From Bacillota bacterium (lineage in GTDB: Bacteria; Bacillota; DTU030; DUMP01), in assembly GCA_012839445.1 (NCBI GenBank), contig DUNI01000236.1, forward strand, positions 1 through 35,682: a stretch of 35,682 nt of DNA, given 5' to 3'. Made by a program: the position numbers and the translations under genes. Positions 28,761-35,682 of this stretch are shown piece after piece. The stretch's first letter is position 1. The number at the start of each line of letters is the position of its first letter. The notes beneath the pieces are model-generated. The model saw nothing but the letters and a program-made list of their open reading frames with translations, did not search any database and was not told where the DNA came from.

Positions 28761-29522
28761 CTAAAAACTCTCCAGTAGAGACTGAACCACTAAATGCCAA
28801 CCATCAACTATAACAAATAACAACAGTTTAAATGGAAGAGAAATCATCACCGGTGGAAGCATCAACATACCCATGGACATTAATGTGCTCGCCACAACCA
28901 TGTCAATAATAAGAAATGGTATGTATATTAGAAACCCAATCTGGAACGCCGTTTTCAACTCACTAATGACAAAAGCGGGAATCAGAACATGGGTTGGTAC
29001 GTCTTCGTAATCCTCCGGTCGAGGGAGATCTGCCAGTTGAACGAACAGAGCTAAATCTTTTTCTCTCGTCTCTTTGAACATAAAAGAGCGTATCGGCTCA
29101 GCACCGCTTCTTAAAGCTTCTTGGGGTGATATTTGTCCACTTAAATAAGGTTGAAGTGCCTGCTCGTTAACCTGACTCCAATACGGAGCCATAATAAAAA
29201 AGGTAAGGAACAACGCCAACCCAAGAATTACCTGGTTAGGTGGAACCTGCTGAGTAGACAACCCACTACGGACAAAAGATAAGACTATAACTACACGAGT
29301 AAAGGAAGTGGTCAGTATAAGGATAGCTGGCGCTAACGAAAGCACAGTGAGTAAGAACAATAATTGTAAACTAAGTGCCACCTCTTGGGGCTCAGTAGCC
29401 GGGGTAAGGCCTAACTCTACCCTGGGAAAAACCAAGGGTTGGGCTGCAGCCGAATTACTAGCCCCAAAAACAATCAAAGTTATAATTGCACTCACACATA
29501 AACGACGTCTTGTCATCCTCAT
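28761..29522 (-). CDS. fliP: Flagellar biosynthesis protein FliP
   Basis: LSLAPAILILTTSFTRVVIVLSFVR, QQVPPNQVILGLALFLTFF, FVISELKTAFQIGFLIYIPFLIIDMVVASTLMSMGM. Confidence 0.97.
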   Translation of the reverse strand: MRMTRRRLCVSAIITLIVFGASNSAAAQPLVFPRVELGLTPATEPQEVALSLQLLFLLTVLSLAPAILILTTSFTRVVIVLSFVRSGLSTQQVPPNQVILGLALFLTFFIMAPYWSQVNEQALQPYLSGQISPQEALRSGAEPIRSFMFKETREKDLALFVQLADLPRPEDYEDVPTHVLIPAFVISELKTAFQIGFLIYIPFLIIDMVVASTLMSMGMLMLPPVMISLPFKLLLFVIVDGWHLVVQSLLESF

Positions 29523-30100
29523 TCGCCTTCTCCTTTATGTTCATCACCGCGCAAACGCATAACCTGATGCCTTATTAAGTCAGTTGCCTGTTGCCAATAA
29601 TTTGATTTAGTCGTTTGCGTTTGAGCTAAAACTTTGGCAAACTCAGGAGACTCCGGCGACAAAGCAGTCAAATCCGCGGATTCCAGCTCGGTAAGCATGG
29701 TAATACGGTCGCCACCTACACCCAGAAGATATTGTTTTTTGCCAGCCTGGACAATAAGTAAACCCTTCCCCGCCCCTAGCGGTAAGGTATCTAGCACCGC
29801 CAAATAATGAGCACTCCCTGGTGGCAAACCAAGACGACCGGCTACAATTTTGCCCACCAAAAACAGTAAGCCTAAAACCGCTACTAAACCCAGTACCATT
29901 TTCAGTAACAAGCGCCCAGGGTTAAAATCAGACCCACCACTGTCTCTTGCTGACTCAGTAGTATTAGACGAACCCATAAACGCCTCTTGTGACCCAGAAC
30001 CACTCATAGCATTGGCACTACCAGCAGTTCCCTTGAACACGATGACCACTAGCAGTAAAAACGCAATGACCACAGCTACTCTATCTTTAAAATGGCGCAT
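29519..30100 (-). CDS. fliO: Flagellar biosynthetic protein FliO-like
   Basis: Signal-like N-terminus plus a TM, then the FliO pattern (YLAVLDTLPLGAGKGLLIVQAGKKQYLLGV). Upstream of fliP. Confidence 0.85.
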   Translation of the reverse strand: MRHFKDRVAVVIAFLLLVVIVFKGTAGSANAMSGSGSQEAFMGSSNTTESARDSGGSDFNPGRLLLKMVLGLVAVLGLLFLVGKIVAGRLGLPPGSAHYLAVLDTLPLGAGKGLLIVQAGKKQYLLGVGGDRITMLTELESADLTALSPESPEFAKVLAQTQTTKSNYWQQATDLIRHQVMRLRGDEHKGEGE

Positions 30101-30113
30101 GTTATAAGACCCC

Positions 30114-30476
30114 TTAGGCCAAATTCTTGCGGACCGCCTCGAGAACTCTCTCCGGTTGAAATGGTTTCACGATAAAATCACGGGCACCGGCCTGGATAGC
30201 TTCTATCACCATTGCTTGCTGACCCATGGCACTGCACATTACAATGCGAGCATCTGGATCGAATTTACGGATCTCCTTAACAGCTGTAATTCCATCCATT
30301 TCAGGCATTGTAATATCCATAGTAACCAAGTCTGGGTGAGTCTCTTTGTACCGTTCTATGGCTAGCAGCCCATTTGGGGCCTCGCCGGCAATCTCATAGC
30401 CATTCTTGGCCAAAATGTCCTTGAGCATCATACGCATGAAGGCTGCATCGTCTACAATTAGAATTCTATTGCTCAC
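30114..30476 (-). CDS. cheY: Chemotaxis response regulator CheY
   Basis: 120-aa single receiver: ILIVDDAAFMRMMLKDIL, PDLVTMDITMPEMDG, MCSAMGQ, FIVKPFQ. Confidence 0.96.
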   Translation of the reverse strand: MSNRILIVDDAAFMRMMLKDILAKNGYEIAGEAPNGLLAIERYKETHPDLVTMDITMPEMDGITAVKEIRKFDPDARIVMCSAMGQQAMVIEAIQAGARDFIVKPFQPERVLEAVRKNLA

Positions 30477-30494
30477 TTTCTTAACCTCCCGCTC

Positions 30495-31622
30495 TTATTG
30501 CAACTGTTTTACCCTTTCCACCGGCGTGAGAACATCGGTTATCCGAACACCAAAATTCTCATCGATCACTACCACCTCACCCCGGGCTACCAGCTTACCA
30601 TTTACCACTACATCCACAGGCTCGCCAGCCAGTTTATCCAGTTCTACCACCGAACCTACACCTAGTTCCAGCACATCCTTGATTAGTCTCTTAGTACGTC
30701 CCAGCTCCACTGTTACTTCTAAGGGAATATCTAGTAAGAGATCCATATTAGTTCCTGTGGTCGGTTGCTTCTCCTCTGTAAGCGGCGCAAACGCCACCGG
30801 TTGGATTACTTTTTCTTTTCTTGAAGCTATGGCTTCTGGCATAGGCTTTACTGTAGCAGGCGTCTGTTCCTCTTGAGACGGATATGCAGCTGTCGGAGAT
30901 ACCGAAGGTGAACTAACAGGCTTTTCTTCCTCAGACTCCTGGTTGTCTTCAGAACTGTTAGCCAGCGAACCCACAAGCGTAGCTACCATCTCTTTAGCGA
31001 AACTGAGTGGTAATATTTGCATAATCTGACTGGTAGCAGTGCCAATAGTCATGGCAAACAATACTTGTACCAAAGGCTGTGACCCGCTGGCTGAAATCAG
31101 ATCGGTTTCAGCCAGATTCACATAATGAATATTAGGGGGCGAAATGGCAACCCTCTTATCAAATACGGTGGATATAGCCGTAGCTGATGAGCCCATCATC
31201 TGATTCATAGCCTCGCCTACCGCCGATAAGCGCATTTCATCCAACTTGTCTATATCTGCAGGCAATCCACTTCCGCCCATCATTAATTCTGAAATCAAAA
31301 TAGCATCTTCTTCTTTCACTACTAACAGATTGGTTCCTTCAAGGCCTTGGACATAACTCACCTCAAGCAGTACATAAGGATAAGGATAATTTTGCTTCAG
31401 ATCTTGCTCATTAGTAACTGATACTTTGGGAGTGGTTATTTTGACTTCCTGTCCCAGCAGCATGGAAAGAGTCGTAGCCGCTGTACCCATGGCGATGTTG
31501 CCAATTTCGCCTAATGCATCGATCTCTATATCGTCTAAATGCTGGATTTCATTTTCCGGCCCAGCCTTTAGAAGAGCATCTATCTCTTGTTGGCTAAGAA
31601 GCTTGTCATCCACTGCTTTCAT
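30495..31622 (-). CDS. fliY: Flagellar motor switch phosphatase FliY (CheC-like plus FliN domains)
   Basis: LSQQEIDALL N-terminus; DALGEIGNIAMGTAA and SAVGEAMNQMMGSSA; C-terminal SpoA/FliN (LDIPLEVTVELGRTKRLIKDVLELGVGSVVELDKLAGEPVDV). Confidence 0.95.
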   Translation of the reverse strand: MKAVDDKLLSQQEIDALLKAGPENEIQHLDDIEIDALGEIGNIAMGTAATTLSMLLGQEVKITTPKVSVTNEQDLKQNYPYPYVLLEVSYVQGLEGTNLLVVKEEDAILISELMMGGSGLPADIDKLDEMRLSAVGEAMNQMMGSSATAISTVFDKRVAISPPNIHYVNLAETDLISASGSQPLVQVLFAMTIGTATSQIMQILPLSFAKEMVATLVGSLANSSEDNQESEEEKPVSSPSVSPTAAYPSQEEQTPATVKPMPEAIASRKEKVIQPVAFAPLTEEKQPTTGTNMDLLLDIPLEVTVELGRTKRLIKDVLELGVGSVVELDKLAGEPVDVVVNGKLVARGEVVVIDENFGVRITDVLTPVERVKQLQ

Positions 31623-32598
31623 CTCCTTTATACGGGGCGCTAATTTTTAGGCCCAAACGACCATCAACACGACCTGGGCGGGCCCAAAATTTAGGCTCAG
31701 ACCCAATGAGGAGAAGGATATCTCCACCAGCCTGACTATCTAGCTCAACAACATCCCCTGCCTGGAGGTTAAGCAGCTCTCGAACACTAATCTTTGCCTG
31801 GCCAAGCTGTGCGCAAAGTGGAATCTTAGTGTGAATCAATCTGCGGCGTAAAACCTCTTGGTTGGCAGGCGGTACCCGCGGATCCAAAGCGGAAAACCAG
31901 TGATGGGCGCTAAGTTTAGGTGCAATTGGCTTTAACACCAAATATGGATAGCAAAAATTAAATAACCCCTCGGCAGCATCTACTTTGACCTGTAGCGAAA
32001 CTAAAGCAACCATTTCTGTAGGGGAAATAATTTGGACAAACTGGGGGTTGGTCTCCATACGTTCTAGCTTCAGCTTTAATGGGGAAACATGAGACCAGGC
32101 CTCGCCCAACACTTGTAACACCCGGCTGAGAAGACGCTCTATTACCGCCAATTCAATATCGGTTAGGGGTCTAAGATCAGTTAAGCCTTCTGCTTGACCG
32201 CCTAACAATCGTTCCAGCAAAGCAAAAGCCAGCCTTGGGTTAAGTTCGAATACAATCTGGCCCTTAAGTTCCTGAGGATGGGCCAACGCCATCACCGTGG
32301 GGTTAGATATAGAACGAGTAAACTCGTCAAAAGTCATCTCTTCAACTGACAACAAGTCCACTTGTGTTGGCGTGCGTAATTGAGCAGCAAAAAATGTACT
32401 AAGAAGGCGAGTAAAATTATCGTGTAACATGTAAAGCGTTCGAATTTGTTCTTTTGAAAAGCGATTAGGGCGACGGAAATTATAAGTGCGTATTCTTTTT
32501 TGCTTTTCCCCTTCTTTAATGTCCTCTACATCAACGCTGCCACTTGATAATGCCGCTAGAAGAGCATCTATTTCGTTTTGGGAAAGCACCTCTGTCAT
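31606..32598 (-). CDS. fliM: Flagellar motor switch protein FliM
   Basis: MTEVLSQNEIDALLAAL; YNFRRPNRFSKEQIRTLYMLHDNFTRLLSTFF. Confidence 0.97.
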   Translation of the reverse strand: MTEVLSQNEIDALLAALSSGSVDVEDIKEGEKQKRIRTYNFRRPNRFSKEQIRTLYMLHDNFTRLLSTFFAAQLRTPTQVDLLSVEEMTFDEFTRSISNPTVMALAHPQELKGQIVFELNPRLAFALLERLLGGQAEGLTDLRPLTDIELAVIERLLSRVLQVLGEAWSHVSPLKLKLERMETNPQFVQIISPTEMVALVSLQVKVDAAEGLFNFCYPYLVLKPIAPKLSAHHWFSALDPRVPPANQEVLRRRLIHTKIPLCAQLGQAKISVRELLNLQAGDVVELDSQAGGDILLLIGSEPKFWARPGRVDGRLGLKISAPYKGDESSG

Positions 32599-32611
32599 GG
32601 TATCACCTTCC

Positions 32612-33073
32612 CTACTGGACGATAAACTCGGTAAAGTATACTGCAGTTATCTGTCCGTTTTCTAAGACTGCGTTAAGCTCTTTCTGGATTTGCTCCTTTA
32701 GCTCAAGCACAGCAGTGTTTCCAGCCTTTAGATCAACTGCTTTTTTTTCGCGCAGTAATGCAATAACAATATCACGCGCCTGAGCCTTACGTTTTTCCAG
32801 TTCTGAAACAACTTTAGGCGAGCTAAGTTCAAAGGTTAATGTGGCCTTAAGAAAATGCCGACTATCTTGATCAGCTAAATTTACATTAAAGGTCTCCAGG
32901 GAATAATTAGGACCCGTTCCTTGAGGCTTAGCCGCCACCGAAGCCGGCTCATTCTGTTCCCGTAGCAGGAAAGTGACAATCCCTAATGTAGTCACAGCGA
33001 ATAGGATAAGCAGGAGGATAGCAATCAAGATCAGCTTTCGTGGAGTAAGTACCACTCCATTAGCATTATTCAT
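32612..33073 (-). CDS. fliL: Flagellar basal body-associated protein FliL
   Basis: Single N-terminal TM, C-terminal FliL pattern (LKEQIQKELNAVLENGQITAVYFTEFIVQ). ATG at 33073 (MNNANG) has AAGGAGG upstream; the track start at 33127 is too early. Confidence 0.9.
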   Translation of the reverse strand: MNNANGVVLTPRKLILIAILLLILFAVTTLGIVTFLLREQNEPASVAAKPQGTGPNYSLETFNVNLADQDSRHFLKATLTFELSSPKVVSELEKRKAQARDIVIALLREKKAVDLKAGNTAVLELKEQIQKELNAVLENGQITAVYFTEFIVQ

Positions 33074-33842
33074 CGGGCACACCTCCTTCCCTGTCCATCC
33101 TGCTAGGCGGCTCTTCCTGGCTAACACTAGAGCGCAAAATTACAATATCCACCCGCCGATTTTGAGCCCGTTGTTCAACTGTATCATTGGGAGCTACTGG
33201 GTGCCATTCTCCATAACCAGCAGCCGAAAACTGTTCGGGAGATAGGCCATGATGCTCTATGAAATACCGCACCACTGTGGTGGCCCGATTAGTGGAAAGC
33301 TCCCAATTTGACGGAAAGCGATAAGTATTTATGGGAAGATCATCAGTATGTCCTTCCACCCGGATTCGGTTAGGCATAGAGACCAAAATCTGGGCTACAT
33401 TGTCTAGAATCAACCTCGCTTCCGGCTTAAGATCAGCTTGTCCAAGATCAAACAAAGTAGTATCCAGAAAACGAATCATCAAGCCTCGTTCATCTAGCCA
33501 AACGCTGATCTTATTTCCCAGATCATTGGTATCCACATACTCCTTGATTTTCTCCATAGTCTCTTCTAGTCGACGTTGCTCGGCTTGCCACTGTAATGTT
33601 GCGTCGTCGTAAGCCCCACCGGGGAAAGCTTCGGGAGTAAGAGTACTGCCACCGTCTAATACTCCGAAAGCACCCTGTACCGAAATAATCACTTCTTGAA
33701 AACGCGCCACATCCACTTGGGAAAACGCAAACAGTAGCACGAACAAGCATAGCATATTGGTAACTAAATCAGCATAAGTGGTCATCCAGCCGGCAGCTTT
33801 TGGTAATGGTAAGTCATCGTTATTTCTTCGTCGACGTCTCAT
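33066..33842 (-). CDS. motB: Flagellar motor stator protein MotB
   Basis: GWMTTYADLVTNMLCLFVLLFAFS (TM with Asp), OmpA-like domain (VEGHTDDLPI...NWELSTNRATTVVRYF). Confidence 0.96.
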   Translation of the reverse strand: MRRRRRNNDDLPLPKAAGWMTTYADLVTNMLCLFVLLFAFSQVDVARFQEVIISVQGAFGVLDGGSTLTPEAFPGGAYDDATLQWQAEQRRLEETMEKIKEYVDTNDLGNKISVWLDERGLMIRFLDTTLFDLGQADLKPEARLILDNVAQILVSMPNRIRVEGHTDDLPINTYRFPSNWELSTNRATTVVRYFIEHHGLSPEQFSAAGYGEWHPVAPNDTVEQRAQNRRVDIVILRSSVSQEEPPSRMDREGGVPDE

Positions 33843-34648
33843 GGTCCTATTCCTCTTTGTCTCATACTGCCTAAAGCTTGACGTTTGACTGCCAAGGTAT
33901 CACGTGCTTTGGGAGGAAGAAAAGCTTTGAGTTTCTCTTCAACTAAGCGGGGGTTCTCGCCTGCCTGTAACGACAGTACTCCTTCGATTACAAGTTCTTT
34001 GAGCAGTACTTCTTCGCCGGAGCGAATCCTTAATTTCCCGGCAATGGGAATGCAAATGAGGTTGGCTATTAAGGAACCATAGAAAGTGGTAATCAGGGCT
34101 AACGCCATGGCTGGGCCAATAGATCGGGGGTCGTCAAGGCTTCTTAGCATAGCAATAAGCCCAATAATAGTACCTAACATTCCAAAAGCCGGTGCCAATG
34201 TGCCCATGGTGATAAACAGCCCTTGACTTGACTTGTGCCGCTCTTCTACAAAAGCCAACTCTGTCTCCAGAATGTTTCGCACCAGCTCCGGATCACTGCC
34301 GTCCACTACCAACTGTAGTCCCTTTTTAATAAATTCATCATCTAAAGCCTCTGCTTCTTCCTCTAAAGCTAATATCCCTTCGCGACGGGCCTTTTCAGTA
34401 AAGTACACCAGCTGCGCGATGACATCTTCCGGTGGCGGTAACTTACGGAGAAATACATGCTTTACTACTGTAAAGATGCTTAAGATCTGATCCAAGGGAT
34501 AATTAATGAAAGTAGCAGCAATAGTGCCGCCTACAGTAATCATGAGCGAAGGTGCATCCCAAAAAGCCCTTAACCCACCGGAACGTCCAAGCGCAGTTCC
34601 AAGAAGTACCAAACCGGATAAGATACCCACTACGGTAGCAATGTCCAT
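33839..34648 (-). CDS. motA: Flagellar motor stator protein MotA
   Basis: MDIATVVGILSGLVLLGTAL; TMGTLAPAFGMLGTIIGLIAML; ATTFYGSLIANL-type motif (ALITTFYGSLIANLICIPIAGKL). ATG 34648 with GGAGGTG upstream; the longer track ORF reads through a palindrome. Confidence 0.96.
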   Translation of the reverse strand: MDIATVVGILSGLVLLGTALGRSGGLRAFWDAPSLMITVGGTIAATFINYPLDQILSIFTVVKHVFLRKLPPPEDVIAQLVYFTEKARREGILALEEEAEALDDEFIKKGLQLVVDGSDPELVRNILETELAFVEERHKSSQGLFITMGTLAPAFGMLGTIIGLIAMLRSLDDPRSIGPAMALALITTFYGSLIANLICIPIAGKLRIRSGEEVLLKELVIEGVLSLQAGENPRLVEEKLKAFLPPKARDTLAVKRQALGSMRQRGIGP

Positions 34649-34663
34649 CCTCACACCTCCATT

Positions 34664-34693
34664 CGGGAAAGCAGGGCTAGCCCTGCTTTCCCG
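34664..34693. repeat. 30-nt perfect palindrome between flgE and motA
   Basis: CGGGAAAGCAGGGCTAGCCCTGCTTTCCCG equals its own reverse complement. Confidence 0.9.
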
Positions 34694-34707
34694 TACTGGA
34701 ACCAAAG

Positions 34708-35682
34708 CTAGCGTTTCATATTAACCAGCTCCTGTAACATTTCATCTGAAGCTGTTATGACTCTGGAGTTAGCCTGAAAACCGCGTTGAGTAACGATCAT
34801 ATCTGTAAATTCCTCGGATAAATCTACGTTTGACATTTCCAGCGAACTAGGTGCCACAGTTCCAGCCATACCCATGCCCGGTGAATTTACTTGGGGATCG
34901 CCACTGTTATTAGACAACGCATACAGTGAGTTCCCCAGGCCAATAAGTCCGCCGGGGTTAGTAAAAGCAGCAATGGCTACTTGCAACAGCGGACGGCTGG
35001 TTCCGTTAGAATAGCTGCCGGAAATCACCCCTTTGTCGTCCACCACAATTTCTTCCAAGTTACCGTACGTATAGCCATCCTGCTGCACTCCCATCACCGA
35101 CTCGCCCCGAGGATCAGCGTATTGAGTGATAGCAGAAAAATCAAATTCTTGGGTTGTGGTTCCGCCATCCGGTGCAACAAACCATAGTGGTACTGTTGTT
35201 ATGTGTTCAGTTGGTGGGTCGGTACCTAACGACACCCCTTTTAGGCTGCCATTCTCATTAAACTCTATTACACCAGTGATTGGATCTGTTGGTAGTTCAA
35301 CTGGTTTCTCATTATCTTCTCCTTTTGCAGCATGGTTTTCATTGGGAATACTCCACTTCCACTTGTTGGCCTCAAGACAGGAAAATTGTATCTGTACATC
35401 ATAGTCATTTCCTTTTTGATCGTACACTGTAAAACTCCGACTGAAAAGTTGACCAACTGGGGTGCCGTCATGCAAGTTGCCGGATAACACTACGTTAGCT
35501 GTGGCTTTAGGCTGTGCCAGCTGGTGGATTAACGCCAAATCCGTGGGCGGCGCCGCTGGGTCTAGAATGTCGCCATCTGGCCCTCTTAAGCGCTCCCCCT
35601 GTTCGTTCAAGTACCATCCCTGGACTTTAAGCCCGTCTGGATTGGTGAAATTCCCCTCCCGGTCAAAGCGGAAGGCCCCTGC
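34708..35682 (-). CDS. flgE: Flagellar hook protein FlgE (5' end truncated by the window edge)
   Basis: FNENGSLKGV; LSEEFTDMIVTQRGFQANSRVITASDEMLQELVNMKR. The frame stays open from 35610 to the window end (AGAFRFDREGNFTNPDGLKVQGWYLNEQGE). Confidence 0.93.
   Translation of the reverse strand, partial: AGAFRFDREGNFTNPDGLKVQGWYLNEQGERLRGPDGDILDPAAPPTDLALIHQLAQPKATANVVLSGNLHDGTPVGQLFSRSFTVYDQKGNDYDVQIQFSCLEANKWKWSIPNENHAAKGEDNEKPVELPTDPITGVIEFNENGSLKGVSLGTDPPTEHITTVPLWFVAPDGGTTTQEFDFSAITQYADPRGESVMGVQQDGYTYGNLEEIVVDDKGVISGSYSNGTSRPLLQVAIAAFTNPGGLIGLGNSLYALSNNSGDPQVNSPGMGMAGTVAPSSLEMSNVDLSEEFTDMIVTQRGFQANSRVITASDEMLQELVNMKR

Noticed and set aside
30406-30876. 156-aa plus-strand ORF opposite cheY/fliY
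   Set aside because: Ser/Thr-rich shadow of conserved coding sequence; no plausible product.
31215-31235. GCCGATAAG resembling a sigma-D -10 element on the plus strand
   Set aside because: No TAAA element at the right spacing and it lies antisense inside fliY.

Overview
The window comes from a low-to-mid GC Firmicute, most likely a Clostridia/Peptococcaceae-like lineage (inferred from gene content and order). Every convincing gene lies on the minus strand. Read right to left, it holds a long flagellar/chemotaxis operon: flgE (cut by the window edge), motA, motB, fliL, fliM, fliY, cheY, fliO, fliP, fliQ, fliR, flhB, flhA, flhF, flhG, a PilZ/YcgR-like gene, cheB, cheA, cheW, cheC, cheD, sigD, a small basic ORF and a SwrB-like gene. 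This runs into a Bacillus-like housekeeping cluster: rpsB, tsf, pyrH, frr, a 76-aa PASTA-like ORF, uppS, cdsA, an AI-2E permease gene, dxr, rseP, ispG, proS, a GT2 gene, mgtC and polC. I found no CRISPR array, tRNA, rRNA or obvious new defence system. The best leads are: (1) a PolC whose proofreading exonuclease domain, normally inserted in the PHP domain, is cleanly missing while the polymerase motifs are intact; (2) the polC 3' end running into a repeat that looks like a mobile-element terminus and adds a tail after the beta-clamp motif; (3) a CheB made only of the methylesterase domain, with no receiver; (4) a 30-nt perfect palindrome between flgE and motA; (5) a terminator/attenuator-like hairpin between rpsB and tsf, and a promoter plus palindromic leader upstream of rpsB; (6) small conserved-looking ORFs (PASTA-like next to frr/uppS, and a basic protein between sigD and swrB).
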